DNA of 64,000 nt from Brachypterus glaber (Eukaryota; Arthropoda; Insecta; Coleoptera; Kateretidae): contig OY294049.1 of assembly GCA_958510825.1 (NCBI GenBank), positions 21,011,536-21,075,535 on the forward strand, read 5' to 3'. The position numbers and the translations under genes are program-made. The notes below the pieces were generated by a model that was not told where the DNA came from, made no database searches, and was given only the letters and a program-made list of their open reading frames with translations. Shown piece after piece: positions 56,064-64,000 of this stretch; positions within the stretch are counted from its first letter, which is position 1; every line of letters starts with the position of its first letter.

Positions 56064-58105
56064 TAACATTTCAAAATGTTACATTTTGTTGTTTTCTTTA
56101 TAGACAATAATAGTACAAAGTATTTTATAAATAAGAGCTCAAATGTCTAGGTAGATATTGGACTTTAGTAGAGATATTAAGAATGTAGTCTATCGAGAGG
56201 TAAATAGTTATTGTTTTTATTTGTATACTTACAGCTGATAATAATATACCTAATTTTCTGGTTAAATAACAAAGTTGTAGTGCTATTGTTAAAGAATCTC
56301 TTTGATCTAGAAAGGCGGTTTGTTGTTTTCACTGGTTTTCTTCGGAAACATCTCTGACAGATAGTTTATAACTTTTAGAGGTTAAAAACCGTATTTTCAC
56401 AATTTCTGTACCGTACATCGTACTCACAGTTAGGCAATCTCTTTGTATTGTATTATACTTCCTAGGAATAAAGAAACAAATTGCTTATATGTGTTTGTTT
56501 AAATAAAATAAACATATTTGTCCGGCATCAAGTTCTAACCTTAGATTTACTTACGATTTTTGTTCTAGACAGCTGACCATTTTTAGGTAACCTTAGCATA
56601 GTGTAATCCTTATTAGTTTTCATTTTTCTTTCGTGAACAATATGTTCGTGTCGAATTGTATCAAATATTATTTGTCAACAAAATGAGTTGTCATTTTGTT
56701 CCTTGACGTTAGTTTTATTTTGGTAGTTTAAATGCTCTATTCAGTGCAAATGTGCCTACTTTTAGTGTTTTTTGGTAACTTTGGTTTTGTTAGGTTGCCG
56801 GTCTGATAAAAAAGGAAGAAGGCCATTTTTGTGACAATTTCGGCTGTGTGAAAAGATATCATGAAACATCTAAACAATCTTACGTTCTAAGTTTATATAA
56901 CTACTTTGGGTGAGTTTATAATTTCATTTTTTATTTAAATAATATAATATTTTTGATCGATGTATAGTCTTTACGTTATTTTTCGGTAATATGTGTTTCG
57001 TCTCTTGTAGATAGAACATTAAGTTGCTGAATGATGTCGAGTGGAAATTCTATTTGGTTTCTGTAAGCCCTCAAAAATACTGAGGTAAGTTTACTACGAG
57101 TTCTCGATATTTTATTTTGTTTCGAGATTATCAAAATCTTACGGTGAAAAAATTTCTTTTAGGGTTTTTTTTACGGTGATGCTTTTTACTGTGATGGTTT
57201 TACTGTGATGTCACAATTTTGAGGTTATGGTCAAAGTTTAAGATTACATTTTCTAATGGAATATTTTCATGTTAAGTTATGGAACATACCGTATAACTTA
57301 TAGTATGTTGAATTACTGTCTTAACCGATGGAGTATTTTGGTTATGTGTTCAAGTTGAAGTTGGCAAGTAACGAAAAGATTTACTACATAACTGTAAGTT
57401 ATTTTATTATTTTTATTATGGGTCTAGTCTTCACGTAGAAGAAGAAACAGCAACAATTTTTTATTTTGTTTAATTTAATATTTTATATTAAATTACCTTG
57501 CAACAATTCTAGAACTAGAATGTTAATTTTTTTGGTTTGGACTTTTTGATATTTAAATATTCTGAGTGTCATGATATATATTTTTTTTTATTTGACATGG
57601 TCTGATAAAGTTTTATTGGTACATTTTATAAATACAGTTTAGGTACATTTTTATATGTGAACAAATTTGGAAATTTGGGGTTTTTTTTATTTTAACATGG
57701 TATTTCATAATATAAATTCACTTACTTTACTATGTAATAAATATTGGTACTCATTAAAATTTAGCTGGTAATCATTACCATCCATTAAACTTTATAGACA
57801 AGCATATCACTCTCTTTGTCATGACATATTAGGTTTTGTAAATAAATACTATTCACTTTACTATTATTTTTGTTTCTTTATTTATTGTCTTTCAGCATCA
57901 GCACGACTTAAATGTATAGTTTACCAGTTTTAATCATTTAAGAAAAATCCAACAGCACAAACTGGTTGGCGCCTTTTTAAATAAATTCTCAACCCCCCCA
58001 TTAGACTGCTACCAGACTATCAGAGCTCCGGCAATTAACTTTTTAAGTTTTTGGATAACCACTTCATATTTTTATATATTTAATACCAAAATATAATGAT
58101 CCAGG
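56063..58105. mobile_element. 2.0-kb insertion in the LINE, origin unknown
   Basis: The insert starts with the near-palindrome GTAACATTTCAAAATGTTAC and ends GATCCAGG, bordered by AATT direct repeats. It has no long open frame. Several splice-like signals occur in plausible order on the + strand: GGTGAGTTT (about 56908), TCTCTTGTAG (57001-57010), CTGAGGTAAGTTTAC (about 57080), AACTGTAAGTT (about 57391) and TCTTTCAGCATCAG (about 57890). A word like a primer-binding site, TGGTTGGCGCC, is near 57963. It could be an LTR-type fragment or a captured non-coding transcript; I cannot decide. Confidence 0.45.
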
Positions 58106-58111
58106 AATTTA

Positions 58112-58630
58112 GAACGTGATATATTACCAAGTAAAATCCTTTTTATGTTATACAAGAGACTAGCAGAGTCCATTTTAAAATATGGTATATTAATATGGGG
58201 AGGTTTATATGAAAATGCTTTACACAATATACAAGTTACTCAGAATACAATTTTAAAAATATTATTTAAAAAGAATTACTTCTATCCGTCTCAGTCCTTG
58301 TATGCAGAATTAAATGTATTTGGCATTCAAAACTTATATATTAGCAAGTGTTTACAGTTCATGTTTGTGTCACCTCTGTCCAGTTCAATATCGCATAAAT
58401 ATAACACTAAGTCAGTAATCAATAAAAACGTTCGGATACCCCTCTTTAAAAAAAGTCACACTCAACACTCTGCCTTTTTTTATGGTCCAAAGTTATTTAA
58501 CATCCTGCCTCGTAAAATTAAGGATATTAAAAGCACTAAATTATTTAAAAAACAATCCAAACAATTCTTAATTGAAAATAATGCTCTATTTCTTAGCATA
58601 ATGAAAAACCTAAAGTATTTTTTTCTTTAA
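58112..58630 (+). pseudogene. LINE reverse transcriptase, C-terminal part
   Basis: Continues the protein interrupted at 56063. The frame RDILPSKILFMLYKRLAESI is read from 58115, then LKYGILIWGGLYENALHNIQ, QNTILKILFKKNYFYPSQSL and a Lys/Phe-rich end to TAA at 58628. ILKYGIxIWGGxYENxxHNxQ is the standard post-RT block of CR1/Jockey-like insect LINEs, and together with the upstream piece the order is normal. About 170 residues are uninterrupted, so the split is probably younger than most repeats here. Confidence 0.85.
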
Positions 58631-58690
58631 TTAGCAATTCTCTCTCTCCCTTACGCGCGCCCTCTCTCTCTCTCTCCCTCTCTCTTGTAA
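58631..58690 (+). repeat. CT-rich simple repeat
   Basis: (CT)n runs around TTACGCGCGCCC directly follow the LINE stop codon; probably part of the LINE 3' UTR. Confidence 0.7.
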
Positions 58691-59719
58691 AAAAATGTAT
58701 ATTTAATATATTTATTATAAGTTAGTTACTAAGTTTAAATTATTATAAAATTCTAATATACTATACTATATGTATACTATACTTGTATTTAATATCTAAG
58801 TTCACACACAAGATCTAGGCTTAGGTGACTTATTGTAATTATTTTTTATATCTATTTGATTTTAATTTCAATAGACTTAAACTTAAACTTATTACGTAAG
58901 TAATTGGCCATAGTATTAACGGTATATTATTATTTACTAAACTATATTGTAAGAATTAATAATTTCTCTGTTTTAGTCATAAATATAAAGGTTCACTAAA
59001 ATGTTGTCTTTGCGAGTAAATTTATAGCAGATATTAACCTTTTAGTAGTTAAGTCAATAGGCTAGTGACATTACATGTGAAAGCCATAAAATGGCATTGC
59101 AAAAGGGTATAAATTCTATACATATAAACTTTAGTTATCTTACTAACTATAAATCAACTTAACACTATTATTTATTGTACTTAACAACTTTTAAAATAGT
59201 TACAGGTATAGAGTTACATATAGGTTGTTATGTCTTTGCCCAAACACATTTACATCAAGTAGTGACGCGGCCTAGGCTTTATGTTCTTTAAAAAAGTATA
59301 TTGTCACTAGAAAGGCGCGTCTAGGTGGATCGTTAAATTAGTTTTTTTACCACCAGCCTAAAAGCACATCTTTATTACTGTTCTTTTCATTGGTAGAAAT
59401 ATTATTTCCCTGCCTATGACGTCAGAGGTTCTAAAAATAATGAAATTGCACCATGGTTATCAATGAATTTTTATTCAGCTGTTTTGGCATCTGACGTTTC
59501 ACATAATTATTAAATCACATTGCTTTTTACAAGTGTCTTTAGGCACCAAATTTATTTATTGCATGAGAAATTAAAAAATATTAACTAAATTAGTACCTTT
59601 AAAACATGTTTTACAAAAAACACTTCGAAAAGTGAAAATCATTGGTCCATCATATTATACAATCCAGATTAAATTAAATTAAATTAAATATAAAGGTATA
59701 AAATCATACTTTTTTAGAC
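58691..59719. other. Non-coding stretch
   Basis: The first part may be LINE 3' UTR. A short (AAATT)n run is at about 59668-59689. No gene seen. Confidence 0.4.
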
Positions 59720-60010
59720 AAATATTTATTATTTATGTAATAATGAATATTTATTTTCAGTATATTTGATATATTTATATGATTTAAAATTCCTAATACA
59801 ATATTAAATAAAATACATATTGTTTTTATTTTCGTGGAGATCGCCATATACATTGATAAAGCAGAAATGTGTAACTTACTTCATCAATGTTTATAAATTT
59901 AAAGATGGTGACAGTTTTGTTGTAAATAAATAATTGTGAAAAATATAGGTAGAATATTTCATTGTTCCTCAGGAAATTAAATAATTTATAACTTGGTATG
60001 TAATATACAT
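59720..60010 (+). repeat. Repeat family K, copy 2
   Basis: Diverged from 35150-35460 in the same orientation. It contains an internal dyad: ACATTGATAAAGCAGAAATG, AAGTTACT-like sequence and CATCAATGTTTATAAATTTA. Confidence 0.5.
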
Positions 60011-60681
60011 TAATCGGAATAAATTCAGTTATGACTCATCAACGTTGAAAATAAACACAGAAACATAGGCTTACGGAATAATTTTGCCGAATTATGAGGG
60101 AAATTTTTATAAAGGTCACTAAATCGAAACATTTGACGACTAATTTGTTACACACAACAATATTGAACATACATATTAACTTATTATACATATTAACTAT
60201 AAATATGTAGAATCGACGCGGCGCCTATGCGAGCACTGGAAATTCGCCGATGACTGGTAATATACTATTTCTTTTTAATCGGCTGCGTCAATTATTTTTT
60301 TTTCTATTTTGCTACTTTTATAAGCTCATAATCACACGCATTTTGCGTGTTCTTATAGGCCCATAAGAGGTCTCTACTTTTTTTTCTGTTGGGTTGGCAA
60401 CATACAAAAGCCCATCTCTTGACGTTTTGCGTGCAAATGTCAATGTCGATTTAAAGTTTAATTTTTTACAAAATTTTGTTTTAAAATTGTGTATTGGTTA
60501 ATTGCAGTGAAAAAAGAAGAGATGACTGTAAAATATATCAAAATATCATTTGTTTCTGGAGTTATAAACATAGTGTAAACTGTAATGCCAACCCAAAACA
60601 AAAATCCCTAAATCAGTCATAAATTTAAATGTAAGTTTTTTAAATTTTAGAGCAAAATAGAAAAAATTGTATAAAGCACTC
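60011..60681. other. Non-coding stretch
   Basis: The segment 60360-60620 contains GGGTTGGCAACATACAAAAG and, near its end, TAATGCCAACCCAAAACAAA: an inverted GTTGGCA/TGCCAAC pair that may mark a small element of about 210 bp. No gene. Confidence 0.4.
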
Positions 60682-60784
60682 GTTTCATAACACGTTTTTA
60701 GAGCACTAGTACTTTAGAAAACTTCCCTCATGCGGCTCGTTTTCTAAACTTGTACTCGTGCGCTTAAAACGTATGTTATGAAAC
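60682..60784. repeat. Hairpin with CTCATGCGGCTCG loop
   Basis: GTTTCATAACACGTTTTTAG and its inverse (AAAACGTATGTTATGAAAC) enclose a second dyad, TTTAGAAAAC/GTTTTCTAAA, with loop TTCCCTCATGCGGCTC. Same architecture as the family G and H hairpins. Confidence 0.8.
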
Positions 60785-60906
60785 TAGTACTTTATTATAC
60801 TATTATATTTACATTCTGTAAAAGAACCAACTAAATAAAATCATTTTCATACTGATGCAATAAAACGTACCACATTTGAAATTCTACTGTCAAATAATTT
60901 GATAAC
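60785..60906. repeat. Edge of repeat family K in inverse
   Basis: TGCAATAAAACGTACCACAT then TTGAAATTCTAC is the reverse complement of 35424-35455. Confidence 0.6.
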
Positions 60907-61460
60907 GCCGGCACACAAAAAAAATCTCGAGTGTGACAGACCAGACTAGTAAATTCTTACGTATTTGGGGTCTCTGAATCTGAATCCGAGGTCAGAATTT
61001 AAAAGTTACCGTTTAAAATGGCGGATCCAATATAGCGGATTAGATTTTTAAAGTAGCTCAGATTTGCTTGAAACTTCGTACTCGGGGGTTTTGGGGTCGC
61101 TGATTACGAATCTGGTGCCAGTTTTCCAAAATTAAAAATAGCGGATCCAATATGGCGGATTAGATTTTTTAAAGTTTTTTGGAAAATGTAATCTAATATG
61201 GCGGAATACATTTTCCGAGAAACTTTAAAAAATCTAATCTGCCATATTGGACTTCGTAATCAGCGACCCCAAAAACCCCCGAGTACCAAGTTTTAAACAA
61301 ATCTGAGCAACTTTTAAATAATTAATCCGCCATATGGGATCCACTATTTTGAACGCTAACTTTTAAATTCTGAAATCGGATTTAGATTCAGCGACCCAAA
61401 ATACGTAAGAATTGACTAGTCCGGTCTGCCGCACTTGAGATTATTTTTTGTGTGCCGGTG
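60907..61460. mobile_element. 0.55-kb palindrome with CCGGCACACAAAAA ends
   Basis: The arms are inverted nearly throughout: CCGGCACACAAAAAAAATCT and CAGACCAGACTAG pair with CTAGTCCGGTCTGCCG and TTTTTTGTGTGCCGG. Each arm carries a GGTCTCTGAATCTGAATCCG motif (60970, inverse at about 61385), and inner copies of GGGGTCGCTGATTACGAA occur at 61092 and inverted at about 61255. ATGGCGGATxxAATATGGCGGA words recur. The ends resemble the CACAGCCACACAA ends at 53187 and 28925. Confidence 0.85.
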
Positions 61461-61664
61461 TAATTAACCTTACTTACGAATTTTCTATTTTATTCCTACA
61501 TTTTAGGGAGTTTGAATGCTTATCGAAATCGCCAATAGTGTGCAGCTTGGACTTTTTTATGTTAGATGGTTTTATTTGTCAGTACTGACACTGCAGTGTC
61601 AGCACTTTTTTTTAATTTCAATTTTGGCGAAGGCGCTGACATGGTAACGTATACATTAGGGTGC
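61461..61664. other. Spacer with perfect 18-bp palindrome
   Basis: CTGACACTGCAGTGTCAG at 61585-61602 is perfect. The same trimer words (CTGACA) recur just downstream. Confidence 0.5.
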
Positions 61665-62620
61665 CCAGTAAAAATTAAAAAATGGATTTTTTTAGGGTCC
61701 CATCCCCTATAAATGTTTATTTAGGTCAAAAACTAAACCTTCAATTTTTTTCAGATTTTTAAAAAAATATTTAGAGGTCGCGCCCGGCTGTTTTTTGAGA
61801 GAGAAAACATGTTAAGCCTTTTTATGATTATTTAAATATAAAAAGATTGAAATCCGGCGATTTTAGAAGGGAAACTTATTTTTGAATAATAAGGGTATAT
61901 ACAAAAAAAAATTACCCTTTTACATGAAAAAATGGCTTTACCAGGGTAAAAACATTTCAAAAATTGATGTATGAAGCTTATTTATGCTACAAAAAAGGTT
62001 ACTTAGAACTTTTTCTCATAGGTCATTTTTTTTTAGAAATTCATGAATAGATACCAATTAACGCCCTATATTTATTTTTTTGAGAAAAAGAACAAAATGT
62101 CAAAAAAAAATCACCAATCCCATAAAATGTAAAAAAATCACTTTATTTCGATTAAAGAGATGATATTTGGGCCAAAGAGCATAATAATATGAACAAATTG
62201 CTTTGAAATGTATTTATTTTTATAACTGGGTGTTGCCGATTTTTTTTTCGGATTTAAAAAAATAAACGTCTTACATTTTTTTTGAAAAAAAAAATGATTT
62301 AATGTGTTTTATTACATAATTTAACATATTACAAGGCATTTTGAAAACATTTTTTATTTATTTTCTACAAAACTGACATTTTATTGCAATTTAATGCATT
62401 TTTTTTTAACTTTTATTGAGTTATTTAATTATTTTTTGGACACCCTGTACTTTTTTTCAAAAAAGTAAGTATAAACCCTGAATTCAGACATATTGAAGAA
62501 TACCCTAGAAAAAAATTACTCTTTGGAAAAATTCTAAGTGCATTTTTTTCTAGCCTTTATTAACCTCATTTGTCAATTTTTACCATTTTTACCTTATAAA
62601 AAATCCGTTTTATTTTTTAG
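61665..62620 (-). mobile_element. Repeat family L, copy 2
   Basis: Reverse complement of 37010-38200 without its internal duplication: AGGGTCCCATCCCCTATAAA, AAATATTTAGAGGTCGCGCC, TACCAGGGTAAAAACATTTC, TTGGACACCCTGTACTTTTT and AACCCTGAATTCAGACATAT. Divergence and small gaps are visible; it ends shortly before the assembly gap. Confidence 0.75.
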
Positions 62621-62686
62621 AGGGACATAAAAATTGAGAATATTCCTTATTATCCAGAAACACTTTTTTGTTCCATAAACTTTCAA

Positions 62687-62886
62687 NNNNNNNNNNNNNN
62701 NNNNNNNNNNNNNNNNNNNNNNNNNNNNNNNNNNNNNNNNNNNNNNNNNNNNNNNNNNNNNNNNNNNNNNNNNNNNNNNNNNNNNNNNNNNNNNNNNNNN
62801 NNNNNNNNNNNNNNNNNNNNNNNNNNNNNNNNNNNNNNNNNNNNNNNNNNNNNNNNNNNNNNNNNNNNNNNNNNNNNNNNNNNNNN
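62687..62886. other. Assembly gap (200 N)
   Basis: Exactly 200 undetermined bases, so probably a placeholder of unknown true size. CATAAACTTTCA occurs just before the gap (about 62675) and at about 62980 after it, so a repeat may have caused the break. Confidence 0.95.
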
Positions 62887-63142
62887 CCATGCTTTCTAGA
62901 GCGTTTTTGAATTAAAAAGTGACCCTAGAGAAATAAAAGACTGTACGTTAAAAAAGCTTTTTAAGTATCATTTTAAATTCATAAACTTTCATTTAAGCTT
63001 TTAACTTGGAAAGTTAAAAGGATATTCTATAAAATAAATTAATAACATTAAATATATACCCACATATACTGTACACTTGTTCTACAACTGCTGTCCTTTA
63101 TCATACAAAAAGAACTTGAATGTTGTGAATTTCTAGTTAAAA

Positions 63143-63358
63143 ATGCGCTTCAACCACAGAGATGATTATAATTACATTTGGGATCCTTCTATAAGCTCAA
63201 ATAATGAACTTTTTAACGTAATGTTGAAAAGTTTCCAGGCTATTAAGCTTTTCTTGGTTTTTCTTTTACTATTCGTTTCTACTATAAAGGGGTTTAATGT
63301 ATTTGATCTAAGATTTATAAATTTAGAAGAAAGTAAAAGTAGTTATGTATTTATTTAA
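63143..63358 (+). other. Unassigned open frame in duplicated unit
   Basis: 72 codons from ATG at 63143: MRFNHRDDYNYIWDPSISSN, then a hydrophobic stretch AIKLFLVFLLLFVSTI that could be membrane-spanning. The segment from RDDYNYIWDP onward is duplicated 306 bases downstream, where three extra bases follow the CCAGGCTAT word and the upstream ATG is absent. I recognise no family and give it low weight. Confidence 0.2.
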
Positions 63359-63772
63359 TTATGTATTTTGCAAAAGAATTGAGAGCCTTAAATAACTTAC
63401 AAACCTTGTGCTAGGGGCTCTCGATTAATTATGATAAAATACTCTACATTGCCAAAAAAATATAGAGATGATTATAATTACATTTGGGATCCTTCTATAA
63501 GCTCAAATAATGACCTTTTTAACGTAATGTTGAAAAGTTTCCAGGCTATGATATTAAGCTTTTCTTGGTTTTTCTTTTACTATTCGTTTCTACTATAAAG
63601 GGGTTTAATGTATTTGATCTAGGATTTATAAATTTAGAAGAAAGTAAAAGTAGTTATGTATTTATTTAATTATGTATTTTGCAAAAGAATTGAGAGCCTT
63701 AAATAACTTACAAACCTTGTGCTAGGGGCTCTCGATTAATTATGATAAAATATTCTTACATTGCCAAAAAAA
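63158..63772 (+). repeat. 306-bp tandem duplication
   Basis: Units at 63158-63463 and 63464-63772 share AGAGATGATTATAATTACAT, TGTTGAAAAGTTTCCAGGCT and CTTGTGCTAGGGGCTCTCGA with only a handful of differences; recent duplication next to the assembly gap. Confidence 0.9.
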
Positions 63773-64000
63773 TTGTCTTCTTACAACTATTTTCTTTCTT
63801 ATTATGATAAATTATAACCAAATTAATTCTATAAGAAGTACTGGTACTGACAAATAAATTTGCGTTACGTAATACTTAAACGTTTCCACTGTTCCAAGCC
63901 TCATATATACGGCTTTGCCGATAAGCATTAAAATTTTCTAAAATGTAAGAATAACATCTTTCAGATATGTAATTAGCAAAAAGCAAGGTTAATTATAATT
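63773..64000. other. Window end, MITE end fragment
   Basis: GCGTTACGTAATACTTAAAC at about 63863-63882 matches the right end of the MITE at 17380-17529. The left end is not visible, so this is a fragment. Otherwise AT-rich. Confidence 0.45.

Larger units (their letters stand above)
54780..58640 (+). mobile_element. CR1/Jockey-like LINE split by a 2-kb insertion
   Basis: Coding similarity starts near 54780 (linker upstream of RT) and ends at 58630, interrupted at 56063-58105. AATT borders the insertion on both sides (56059-56062 and 58106-58109). A CT-rich 3' flank (58636-58690) may be its 3' UTR. The endonuclease half is missing. Confidence 0.8.

Noticed and set aside
62594..62910. Open frames spanning the N gap
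   Set aside because: Undetermined bases were translated as unknown residues; no evidence of coding.

Overview
The window is strongly AT-rich eukaryotic DNA, most likely from an insect. It is dense in transposable elements and low-complexity tracts. I found no convincing host protein-coding gene, no tRNA or rRNA gene, and no bacterial-type operon. The insect inference rests on the retrotransposon families present (R4/Dong-type elements in TAA microsatellites, CR1/Jockey-like and RTE/Jockey-like LINEs), on piggyBac-like and hAT-like non-autonomous elements, and on very abundant foldback elements. I cannot name the species; a beetle or other holometabolous insect is a weak guess.

Layout. 1-1.75 kb: small inverted-repeat elements and a tetranucleotide (GACN) repeat. 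1.76-5.7 kb: two different 5'-truncated R4/Dong-clade retrotransposons, each starting at a (TAA)n tract. 5.7-12.8 kb: non-coding DNA with MITEs, tandem duplications and a tiny retro-insertion with a 16-bp target-site duplication (TSD). 12.84 kb: a broken fragment resembling the N-terminus of a Crypton-type tyrosine recombinase. 13.16-13.9 kb: a palindromic element. 14.9-17.36 kb: an old palindromic element split by two separate LINE insertions, each with recognisable TSDs. 17.4-20.6 kb: small inverted-repeat elements, a SINE-like 3' end, the first copy of a 0.6-kb repeat and a 267-bp tandem duplication. 20.78-22.10 kb: a 1.3-kb foldback with an 8-bp TSD.

22-47 kb is a mosaic of repeat families, several present twice in direct or inverted orientation (18.8/44.2 kb, 23.7/40.5 kb, 24.7/34.5 kb, 35.2/59.7 kb, 37.0/61.7 kb). 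It includes MITEs with TATAC(A/C)(C/G)GG(T)G-type ends, a 1.19-kb palindrome at 38.5 kb and a piggyBac-like element at 45.2 kb. 47.7 kb and 54.55 kb carry short LINE C-terminal fragments. 48.9-53.9 kb is a block of foldback elements sharing a GGTCGCTGA-type motif. 54.8-58.6 kb is a broken CR1/Jockey-like LINE split by a 2-kb insertion. 60.9-62.6 kb holds another palindrome and the second copy of the 37-kb family. A 200-base assembly gap lies at 62.69-62.89 kb, followed by a 306-bp tandem duplication.

The genes do not act as a pathway. The coding remnants are decayed reverse transcriptases, endonucleases and a recombinase. The main biological content is the layering of insertions, the shared foldback architecture, and short motifs that recur in elements with unrelated ends.
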